Shown piece after piece: positions 1 to 4,426 of a DNA stretch of 7,778 bases (positions are counted from its first letter, which is position 1; each line of letters begins with the position of its first letter). Made by a program: the position numbers and the translations under genes. Location of the stretch: NCBI GenBank assembly GCA_034436375.1, contig DAOTVS010000299.1, positions 1 to 7,778 on the forward strand, written 5' to 3'. The stretch is from DAOTVS01 sp034436375. Lineage in GTDB: Bacteria; Chloroflexota; Anaerolineae; SpSt-313. The notes below the pieces were generated by a model. That model saw only the letters and a program-made list of their open reading frames with translations. It was not told the DNA's origin and ran no database searches.

Positions 1-1952
1 AAGCGGGTGATGCCGCGGATGCCCGCGTCGGTAAAGTCGCCGCCCTCCTCATAGGGCCCCAGGAAGAGCAGGTACAGGCGCAGCGTATCGGCCCCGTAGC
101 GGTGGATGTACTCGTCGGGGTTGACCACGTTGCCGCGCGATTTGCTCATCTTGGCGCCATCTTTGATGATGAGCCCATGCAGGCGCAGCTTGCGAAAGGG
201 CTCCTCGAAGGACAGGTAGCCCAGGTCGTGCAGCGCCAGGGTGATAAAACGCGCGTACAGGTGGTGCAGGGTGGAATGCTCGATGCCCCCGGCGTAGAGG
301 TTCACGGGCAGCCACTTTTGCGTCAACCCCTCGCTAAAGGGCACATCCTGGTGAGTGGCCGAGGGGTAGCGCAGAAAGTACCAGCTCGAATCCAAAAAGG
401 TATCGGAGACGTCCGTCTCTCTGCGGGCCGGGCCGCCACATTGGGGGCAGGTGGCGTTGACAAACTCGGGCACCGCCGCCAGGGGCGATGTGCCCATGCC
501 TTTGGGGCGGAAATCGGCCATGTAGGGCAGGCGCACCGGCAGCTCTTCCTCGGGCACGGGCACGGTGCCGCAGCGCTGGCAGTAGAGGATGGGAATGGGC
601 GGCCCCCAATAGCGCTGGCGTGAGATCAGCCAATCGCGCAGGCGATAGGTCACGGCCGACTTGCCCATGCCCCGCTCTTCCAGCCAACGGGTGATGGCGC
701 CCTTGGCCTCGGTCGAGGGCATGCCGTCAAAGGGACCTGAGTTGACCATCGTGCCCTCACCGACGTAAGCCTCGCCCAACCCCTGGCCCCCCACCATCCC
801 CCTCGCGGGGGGGGTGAGAGGGGAGGTGGAGACGGTGGAAGGTTGGTAGCCTGGCGGGGCCACGACTACACGGATGGGCAGCCCATGCAGCACGGCAAAG
901 GCATAGTCGCGCACGTCGTGGGCCGGCACGGCCATGATGGCGCCCGTGCCGTAGGCCATCAGCACGTAATCCGCCACCCAGATGGGGATGCGCTCACCCG
1001 TCGCCGGGTTGACCGCCTCGGCCCCGGTGTAGACGCCTGTCTTTTCCCGCTCCGCCGCCAGGCGCTCCAGCTCGCGCTTGGCCCGCGCCTGCTCCACATA
1101 GGCGCGCACGGCAGGGGCCTGCTCGGGCGTGGCCAGCGCCTCCACCGCTGGGTGCTCGGGCGCCAGCACCAGGTAGGTGGCTCCAAAGAGCGTGTCGGGC
1201 CGGGTGGTGAATACGCTGATCTCCAGGTCTCTGGCGCCGGCCACGGTGAAGCGAATCTCGGCCCCCTCGCTGCGGCCGATCCAGTTGCGCTGCAGAGTCA
1301 CGGTCGTGGCAGGGAAATCGGCCTTCTCATGGCCGGCCAGCAACCGGTCGGCATAGGCCGTGATGCGCAGAAACCATTGCTCCATATCGCGCTGCACCAC
1401 CGCCGTGTCGCAGCGCTCGCACAGCCCGCCGATGACCTGCTCGTTGGCCAGCACCGTCAGGCACGACGGGCACCAGTTCACCGCTGCCTTGGCCCGATAG
1501 GCCAGCCCCGCCTTGTAGAGCTGTAGAAAGAGCCACTGGGTCCAGCGGTAATAGTCGGGGCGGGAGGTATCGACACAGTGCGACCAGTCAAAGATAGCGC
1601 CCAGCTCCTGCATCTGGCGCCGGTAACGCTCGGTGTTTTCGACCGTCAGCTCCATAGGGTGACGGCCTACGCGCAGGGCATGGTTCTCGGAGTGGATGCC
1701 GAAAGCGTCAAAGCCGATGGGCTGGAACACATCGTCGCCGCGCATGCGGCGGTAGCGGCCATAGGTATCGGCGCCCGAGTAGGTGTAGACATGGCCCACA
1801 TGCAGCGCCTCAGCCGAGGGGTAGGGGAATTCCATCAGGTTATAGAACGGCCGCTGGGCGCGGTAGAGGTCCACGCCGTAGATCTCGCTTTCGGCCCAAA
1901 TCCGCTGCCATTTGGGCTCGATCAGGCTGGGGTCATAGCGCTCGCGCTTCAT
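1..1952 (-). CDS. leuS: Leucyl-tRNA synthetase, N-terminal 650 residues (runs off left edge)
   Basis: LeuRS charges tRNA-Leu with leucine in the cytoplasm. I translated the minus strand from ATG at 1952 and found one open frame of 650 codons to the window edge; the C-terminal anticodon-binding part is missing. Visible landmarks are FPYPS then the HIGH-type motif HVGH (residues 51-54), a zinc knuckle CPSC...CERC, the CP1 editing domain with TTRPDTLFGATY (about 248-260) and GTGAIMAVPAHD, a second Cys pair set CQRC...CPQC, GGIEHSTLHHLYARF, and KMSKS (601-605). It is a divergent type: the segment after HVGH reads GFDAFGIHSEN, where common bacterial LeuRS has GWDAFGLPAEQ, and there is almost no leucine-specific insertion before KMSKS. 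A palindromic in-frame insertion occupies about residues 369-390. The start is fixed by an AGAGGAG ribosome site 8 nt upstream. A Leu-specifier T-box upstream fits the assignment. Confidence 0.96.
   Translation of the reverse strand, partial: MKRERYDPSLIEPKWQRIWAESEIYGVDLYRAQRPFYNLMEFPYPSAEALHVGHVYTYSGADTYGRYRRMRGDDVFQPIGFDAFGIHSENHALRVGRHPMELTVENTERYRRQMQELGAIFDWSHCVDTSRPDYYRWTQWLFLQLYKAGLAYRAKAAVNWCPSCLTVLANEQVIGGLCERCDTAVVQRDMEQWFLRITAYADRLLAGHEKADFPATTVTLQRNWIGRSEGAEIRFTVAGARDLEISVFTTRPDTLFGATYLVLAPEHPAVEALATPEQAPAVRAYVEQARAKRELERLAAEREKTGVYTGAEAVNPATGERIPIWVADYVLMAYGTGAIMAVPAHDVRDYAFAVLHGLPIRVVVAPPGYQPSTVSTSPLTPPARGMVGGQGLGEAYVGEGTMVNSGPFDGMPSTEAKGAITRWLEERGMGKSAVTYRLRDWLISRQRYWGPPIPILYCQRCGTVPVPEEELPVRLPYMADFRPKGMGTSPLAAVPEFVNATCPQCGGPARRETDVSDTFLDSSWYFLRYPSATHQDVPFSEGLTQKWLPVNLYAGGIEHSTLHHLYARFITLALHDLGYLSFEEPFRKLRLHGLIIKDGAKMSKSRGNVVNPDEYIHRYGADTLRLYLLFLGPYEEGGDFTDAGIRGITR
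781..848. repeat. GC-rich palindromic element inserted in frame in leuS
   Basis: The plus strand holds a run of C (786-792), CCACCATCCCCCTCGCG, eight G (807-814), then GAGAGGGGAGGTGG. The outer CCACC/GGTGG and inner CCCCC/GGGGG arms can form a hairpin. In leuS it is translated as roughly residues 369-390 (Tyr-Gln-Pro-Ser-Thr-Val ... Gly-Gly-Gln), lying between APPG and LGEAYVGEG in the CP1 editing region. Other LeuRS proteins have only a short linker there. The composition resembles GC-rich intergenic repeats of Chloroflexota, which is recollection and not a search. The reading frame is preserved. Confidence 0.65.
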
Positions 1953-1960
1953 GAGTTCTT

Positions 1961-1967
1961 CTCCTCT
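1961..1967 (-). promoter_or_regulatory. Ribosome binding site of leuS
   Basis: The minus strand reads AGAGGAG, 8 nt before the ATG at 1952. It fixes the leuS start; the next codons (MKRERYDPSLIEPKWQ) match the usual LeuRS N-terminus. Confidence 0.85.
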
Positions 1968-1970
1968 GCC

Positions 1971-2006
1971 GCCGGCTTGCCAGAGCGAAGGAACGGCAAG
2001 CCCGGC
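1971..2006. repeat. Bulged inverted repeat just upstream of the leuS ribosome site
   Basis: GCCGGCTTGCC (1971-1981) is the reverse complement of GGCAAGCCCGGC (1995-2006) except for one extra C, giving an 11-bp stem with a 13-nt loop. It ends 4 nt upstream of the leuS AGAGGAG in the minus-strand transcript, so it could affect ribosome access. No U-tract follows, so it is not an intrinsic terminator. Confidence 0.6.
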
Positions 2007-2134
2007 CATGCTGATCACCCGGTAGGATATCCTGCATTTCGCGGGCCAGGAGCAAAAGGCGGCGCTCGCGCGGTCGCTCGATATCTTACCGCCCAGGGAG
2101 AAGGCAGCGACGCTCCACGTGTGAGAGGGCTGTC

Positions 2135-2165
2135 AACGGATTTTGGGCACGGATTACACGGATTG
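2135..2165. repeat. Short direct repeats of (C)ACGGATT
   Basis: CGGATT occurs three times (2137-2142, 2151-2156, 2160-2165), with the last two inside adjacent 9-mers CACGGATTA and CACGGATTG. Similar ACGGATTACACGGATT strings recur in intergenic DNA of many environmental bacteria (recollection only). No function is evident. Confidence 0.5.
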
Positions 2166-2222
2166 CTTCCGCCGATGACAGGCGCAGTATGCTATCCATT
2201 ATAATCGTCCTCAGTATCCTAT

Positions 2223-2235
2223 GCCGGTGACCGGC
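2223..2235. repeat. Perfect 13-nt palindrome
   Basis: GCCGGT-G-ACCGGC has 6-bp arms around a single G. It lies in the leuS leader between the TATAAT-like string and the large inverted repeat. It could be a protein site or a repeat remnant; no role can be assigned. Confidence 0.4.
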
Positions 2236-2271
2236 TTGCGCGCTTCGCACTACCCCGGCACGGACCCTTTT

Positions 2272-2357
2272 GAGGGGATTTCTGGAGGGTTGGTGAGGTC
2301 TGCCTGCCGCAAAGCCTTGCGGCAGGCAGACCTCACCAACCCTCCAGAAATCCCCTC
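2272..2357. repeat. 86-nt inverted repeat, perfect 41-bp arms, 4-nt loop (MITE/REP-like)
   Basis: The arm 2272-2312 (starting GAGGGGATTTCTGG, ending CTGCCGCAA) is the exact reverse complement of 2317-2357, with loop AGCC at 2313-2316. There are no mismatches. The arms contain GACCTCACCAACCCTCC-like sequence. It codes for no credible protein, no target-site duplication is visible (flanks CCTTTT and CTGGCA), and no U-tract follows on either strand. The most likely explanation is a non-autonomous palindromic repeat inserted in the leuS leader. Perfect arms suggest recent origin or active maintenance. Confidence 0.9.
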
Positions 2358-2366
2358 CTGGCAAGA

Positions 2367-2402
2367 GCCGGGCAGCAGCAGAGCAGATACCCGGCTGCCG
2401 CC
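2367..2402. repeat. REP-like hairpin, copy 1
   Basis: GCCGGGCAGC ... ATACCCGGCTGCCG can form two mutually exclusive stems: GCCGGG/CCCGGC, or GGCAGC/GCTGCC. A close relative lies at 3221-3258, on the other side of the tRNA/T-box block and in the same orientation. Confidence 0.55.
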
Positions 2403-2503
2403 AGGATTGCCGTTGGTCTGGATGTATTCACCCAGGGCGCCCCGGCCTATGAACCATGATATACTATGTGCAGAAGCGTGCTATCGTAAGGCCTGGTGAC
2501 GCT

Positions 2504-2522
2504 GGTCGTGGCAGACACGACC
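2504..2522. repeat. 7-bp hairpin in leuS leader
   Basis: GGTCGTG (2504-2510), loop GCAGA, CACGACC (2516-2522). It is a perfect stem with no T-run after it. It lies about 75 nt downstream of the T-box terminator in the minus-strand direction; its role is unknown. Confidence 0.45.
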
Positions 2523-2596
2523 TAGCCCCGGCTGCAATGCCGGTGGGACAGACTGAAATCGGCGCCCAGGGTGAGGCACGCTTTTGCTTTGCCCCC

Positions 2597-2637
2597 AAAA
2601 CGCAAAAGAGCCCTTCGTCCTGGGGACGAAGAGCTCT
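2597..2637 (-). terminator. T-box-controlled intrinsic terminator
   Basis: The minus strand forms a 14-bp stem, AGAGCTCTTCGTCC (2637-2624) with GGACGAAGGGCTCT (2620-2607), one G-T pair, loop CCA, followed by TTTTGCGTTTT. The 5' arm includes CGTCC, whose bases are also needed for the antiterminator, so the two folds exclude each other, as expected of a T-box switch. Confidence 0.92.
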
Positions 2638-2658
2638 CTCCGCGGTACCACCCCGCTT

Positions 2659-2771
2659 GACAGGGAAAGAAAAAAGAAGGTGGAGCTGAGGGGATTCGAA
2701 CCCCTCACCCCCTCAATGCCATTGAGGTGCTCTACCAAATGAGCTACAGCCCCACGATGCGGATCCCTGCC
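2659..2771 (-). other. Putative stem III helix enclosing tRNA-Ala(GGC)
   Basis: GGCAGGGA (2771-2764) can pair with TCCCTGTC (2666-2659): 7 Watson-Crick pairs plus one G-U. This is the position expected for the helix just before the T-box motif. Its loop would hold a 10-nt linker, the complete tRNA, and a 14-nt linker rich in T (CCTTCTTTTTTCTT). The outermost two bases of the 5' arm overlap the preceding hairpin, so the safe core is 6 bp. The pairing is visible; calling it stem III is inference. Confidence 0.55.
2681..2753 (-). tRNA. tRNA-Ala (anticodon GGC), inside the T-box leader
   Basis: This is a full 73-nt cloverleaf. Acceptor GGGGCTG/CAGCTCC contains G3-U70, the alanine identity pair; D-arm GCTC-ATTTGGTA-GAGC; anticodon arm CCTCA-ATGGCAT-TGAGG with GGC at positions 34-36; 5-nt variable loop; T-arm AGGGG-TTCGAAT-CCCCT; discriminator A73. 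No CCA is encoded (CCT follows). It reads GCC and, by wobble, GCU codons. All arms pair, so it looks functional. It lies 26 nt upstream of the T-box motif on the same strand, so it must be transcribed as part of the leader or cut out of it by RNase P and 3' processing. Confidence 0.95.
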
Positions 2772-3025
2772 CGCTTACAGCACGTAACGGGTGCGACCGG
2801 CAACGGCTAGGGCCTGCCGGGTTGGAAACCTGGCCTACGCTCCACGTTCACCGTTGCGACTCCCGGGCGAGTTCAGCCTTATTGGCGCTCCCTGTCGGCG
2901 CCGGCGCCCGGGTCTCACCTGGTTTGCTACCGTTTCAGCACCCTATCAGCGGGTCTACTTCACGGCGTCCGGGCTCTCTGCAGGGATGGCTTACTGCTCC
3001 CGTTCGTTGTCATTCCCTATAATGG

Positions 3026-3098
3026 TGGAGCTGAGGGGATTCGAACCCCTGGCCTCATCAGTGCGATTGACGCGCTCTACCAGCTGAGCTACAGCCCC
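3026..3098 (-). tRNA. tRNA-Ala (anticodon CGC)
   Basis: A 73-nt cloverleaf with acceptor GGGGCTG/CAGCTCC (G3-U70), D-arm GCTC-AGCTGGTA-GAGC, anticodon arm CGTCA-ATCGCAC-TGATG with CGC at 34-36 (reads GCG), T-arm AGGGG-TTCGAAT-CCCCT and A73. CCA is encoded at 3025-3023, unlike the nested copy. The two tRNAs share acceptor and T arms and differ mostly in the anticodon arm and variable loop, so they are probably paralogues. A consensus promoter lies 16 nt upstream, and T-box elements begin within about 25 nt downstream with no room for a separate promoter, so the tRNA and T-box leader are probably one transcript. Confidence 0.96.
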
Positions 3099-3114
3099 GC
3101 CCGTTGTGAGTGGT

Positions 3115-3143
3115 ATTATATACGAGTACTCCGGCCCTGTCAA
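3115..3143 (-). promoter_or_regulatory. Consensus sigma-70 promoter for tRNA-Ala / T-box / leuS
   Basis: The minus strand reads TTGACA (3143-3138), a 17-bp spacer, TATAAT (3120-3115): both hexamers match consensus exactly at optimal spacing. Transcription would start about 10 nt before the 5' end of tRNA-Ala(CGC). This is expected for a stable-RNA promoter and is the only strong candidate for the whole minus-strand unit. Confidence 0.88.
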
Positions 3144-3173
3144 ATGCCATTTTCGCCCACCCCAGCTGGCTTG

Positions 3174-3201
3174 CCGGGTTGTGTGCCCCACGACCACCCG
3201 G
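3174..3201. repeat. Inverted repeat between the divergent promoters
   Basis: CCGGGT (3174-3179) and ACCCGG (3196-3201) form 6-bp arms, with partial GTG/CAC pairing inside. It lies between the leftward tRNA promoter and the rightward oxidoreductase promoter; no function is known. Confidence 0.35.
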
Positions 3202-3220
3202 CCATGAACCTTTGGAGGTT

Positions 3221-3258
3221 GCCGGGCAGCGGCGCAGTGTAATACCCGGCTGTCGGCG
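3221..3258. repeat. REP-like hairpin, copy 2
   Basis: GCCGGGCAGC ... AATACCCGGCTGTCGGC matches the layout and most bases of the element at 2367-2402, with differences mainly in the loop. The GCCGGG/CCCGGC stem is kept. It is probably a dispersed short palindromic repeat. Confidence 0.55.
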
Positions 3259-3262
3259 GGCA

Positions 3263-3293
3263 TTTAGCGTCCCTGTACGTACAGTGCTACAAT
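3263..3293 (+). promoter_or_regulatory. Candidate promoter with 12-bp palindrome for the oxidoreductase operon
   Basis: An extended -10, TG-C-TACAAT (TG at 3285-3286, hexamer 3288-3293), lies 55 bp before the first gene. The -35 is weak (TTTAGC at 3263-3268, 19-bp spacing). The perfect palindrome CTGTACGTACAG at 3273-3284 occupies the spacer, a typical place for a repressor operator. The palindrome is directly visible; its role is inference. Confidence 0.5.
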
Positions 3294-3348
3294 GGGCCAT
3301 ATGAGCTATATGCAGGCCTGACGGATTCCTCCCATGGAGTAAGCAGAC

Positions 3349-4410
3349 ATGGCAACCAAACTGACGGCATCGGTTGTCGGCGGCGGCGCCGGCGGGCGCT
3401 TGAGCATGGCCGCCCTGGCCCAGTCGGAGCGCTTTGAGCTGGTGGCTGCAGCAGACCTGAACCCGGCGGTGTGTGCGGCCCTGGCGGCCCAATACCCTGG
3501 CCTCCGCACCTTTCCCAGCCATACGGAGATGTTCGCTGCCTGCCCGACGGATGTGGTGTGTGTGAGCACCTACCCCCCCTCTCACGAAGCGGTGACGATG
3601 GATGCGCTCCAGCTGCCCCTGCAGGGCATCCTGGTCGAGAAGCCCCTTGGGCATACAGCCGCCTCTGGCCGGCGCATTTTGGAAGCGATCCGGCAGCGGA
3701 AGCTGCCCATGGCCGTACCGCACGGCCTGCTGACCAAAGCGGCGCCCCTGGAGATCATCGCGCGTGTGCGACGGGGCGAGATCGGCGAGCTCAAGTTGGT
3801 GGAGATCCAGTGCCGGAAGTGGGATATCATCAATGCCGGCATCCACTGGCTGAACTTTTTCATCGCGCTCACCGGCAACGCGGAGATGGATTACGTCATG
3901 GCCCTCTGTGAAGCCAGCACGCGCACCTACCGTGATGGCATGCAGGTCGAGACGACCGCTGTGACCTATGCGCAGACAAAGAGTGGCATCCGCGTCGTCA
4001 TGAACACTGGCGACGAGGTGCTGGTCAATCGTCCGGGCAAGGAGACCCTCTTCCGGATCGTTGGCACGGCGGGGCAGATCGAGTTCTGGGGCTGGGATGA
4101 TTCCTATTCTATCCAAAATGCCGAGTTCCCCCGGGGAGCGCTCTTCACCCCGCCCGAGCTGCCGGGTACGCGCCATCAGCGCCACCTGGAGGCGATGGCG
4201 GCCATGATCGATCGCGGCCAACCCGATTATACCATTCCTGAAAGCTCGCTGCTGGCCCTGGAAATGTGCGAGGGCGCCTATATCTCCAGCCGGCACCGCT
4301 GCAAGGTGACCTTCCCGGTCGATCAGTTCCAGCCACCGGCGGCGCCCGACTGGGACCCCGGCATGCCGTACAGCGGCGTTGGGGGTGGGCGCGACGGGCG
4401 CAAGCTCTAG
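3349..4410 (+). CDS. Gfo/Idh/MocA family NAD(P)-dependent oxidoreductase (EKP type)
   Basis: A 353-residue cytoplasmic dehydrogenase, usual length for the family. The N-terminal Rossmann fold shows GGGAGGR (11-17) for dinucleotide binding and an acidic AAADLNP at the end of the second strand. The signature EKP (97-99) carries the lysine that in characterised members takes part in catalysis. GIHWLNFF (164-171) supplies the likely catalytic-region His166 of the C-terminal alpha/beta sheet domain. Family members oxidise or reduce sugars, inositols and amino sugars; the substrate here cannot be told. The start ATG has GGAG (3336-3339) upstream. It is the first gene of a two-gene operon; the stop is 16 nt before the next start. 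A 464-codon open frame on the opposite strand is a shadow of this GC-rich gene. Confidence 0.92.
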   Translation: MATKLTASVVGGGAGGRLSMAALAQSERFELVAAADLNPAVCAALAAQYPGLRTFPSHTEMFAACPTDVVCVSTYPPSHEAVTMDALQLPLQGILVEKPLGHTAASGRRILEAIRQRKLPMAVPHGLLTKAAPLEIIARVRRGEIGELKLVEIQCRKWDIINAGIHWLNFFIALTGNAEMDYVMALCEASTRTYRDGMQVETTAVTYAQTKSGIRVVMNTGDEVLVNRPGKETLFRIVGTAGQIEFWGWDDSYSIQNAEFPRGALFTPPELPGTRHQRHLEAMAAMIDRGQPDYTIPESSLLALEMCEGAYISSRHRCKVTFPVDQFQPPAAPDWDPGMPYSGVGGGRDGRKL

Positions 4411-4426
4411 CCCAGAGGAGGAGAAC

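Larger units (their letters stand above)
1953..2596 (-). other. Long leader region between T-box terminator and leuS
   Basis: These 644 nt hold no convincing gene. Short frames here show no family resemblance and overlap repeats. In minus-strand order from the T-box terminator to leuS they contain: a 7-bp hairpin (2504-2522), a REP-like hairpin (2367-2402), a perfect 86-nt inverted repeat (2272-2357), a 13-nt palindrome (2223-2235), a short tandem repeat (2135-2165), and a bulged hairpin just before the ribosome site (1971-2006). If T-box readthrough drives leuS, all of this is transcribed as 5' untranslated RNA. No convincing second promoter for leuS was found; an ATTATAAT at 2198-2205 reads as TATAAT on both strands but lacks a good -35 on the minus strand. 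Confidence 0.6.
2597..3015 (-). promoter_or_regulatory. T-box riboswitch, Leu (CTC) specifier, interrupted by a tRNA gene
   Basis: T-box leaders bind a specific tRNA and sense whether it is charged, switching between a terminator and an antiterminator. Minus-strand signs in order: AGTA (2995-2992); AGAGAG (2979-2974), then CCCGG (2973-2969) pairing with CCGGG (2911-2907) beside GGTGAGA (2919-2913); TCCCTG (2986-2981) pairing with CAGGGA (2894-2889); an 8x8 internal loop bounded by CGGG/CCCG and GCC/GGC, whose 3' side reads TGAACTCG with specifier CTC at 2871-2869; a GTTA...AAGCGG hairpin (2791-2770); the T-box GGGGTGGTACCGCGG (2654-2640). The antiterminator pairs GGGG (2654-2651) with CCCC (2625-2622) and leaves TGGT free to pair with a tRNA ACCA end. 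CTC fits leuS downstream. A whole tRNA-Ala gene lies between the GTTA hairpin and the T-box. The 5' boundary is approximate. Confidence 0.9.

Noticed and set aside
102..2204. Plus-strand open frames at 102-623, 843-1526 and 1578-2204
   Set aside because: They lie antisense to leuS, whose minus-strand frame carries all LeuRS motifs; their composition is that of a reverse reading of GC-rich codons.
2175..2205. ATGACA ... TATAAT as a plus-strand promoter
   Set aside because: The spacing is 19 bp and no plus-strand gene follows; ATTATAAT reads the same on both strands, and no minus-strand -35 fits.
2272..2357. The long inverted repeat as an intrinsic terminator or CRISPR unit
   Set aside because: There is no T-run on either side, and it is a single palindrome with no spaced direct repeats; no CRISPR array was seen anywhere in the window.
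2086..2364. 92-codon minus-strand open frame in the leuS leader
   Set aside because: It is built from the large inverted repeat and the short direct repeats, with no family resemblance and no good ribosome site.
2481..2738. 85-codon minus-strand open frame across the tRNA and T-box
   Set aside because: It is a translation of tRNA-Ala(GGC) and the terminator; the NPLSST-type string is the typical false protein made by reading a tRNA T-arm.
2791..3087. 98-codon plus-strand open frame ending in a VELRGFEPLAS string
   Set aside because: That string is the reverse reading of a tRNA gene, and the rest is antisense to the T-box stem I.
4379..4426. Earlier ATG for the second oxidoreductase
   Set aside because: It overlaps the upstream gene, has no ribosome site, and adds residues before the Rossmann fold; AGAGGAGGAG directly precedes ATG 4427.
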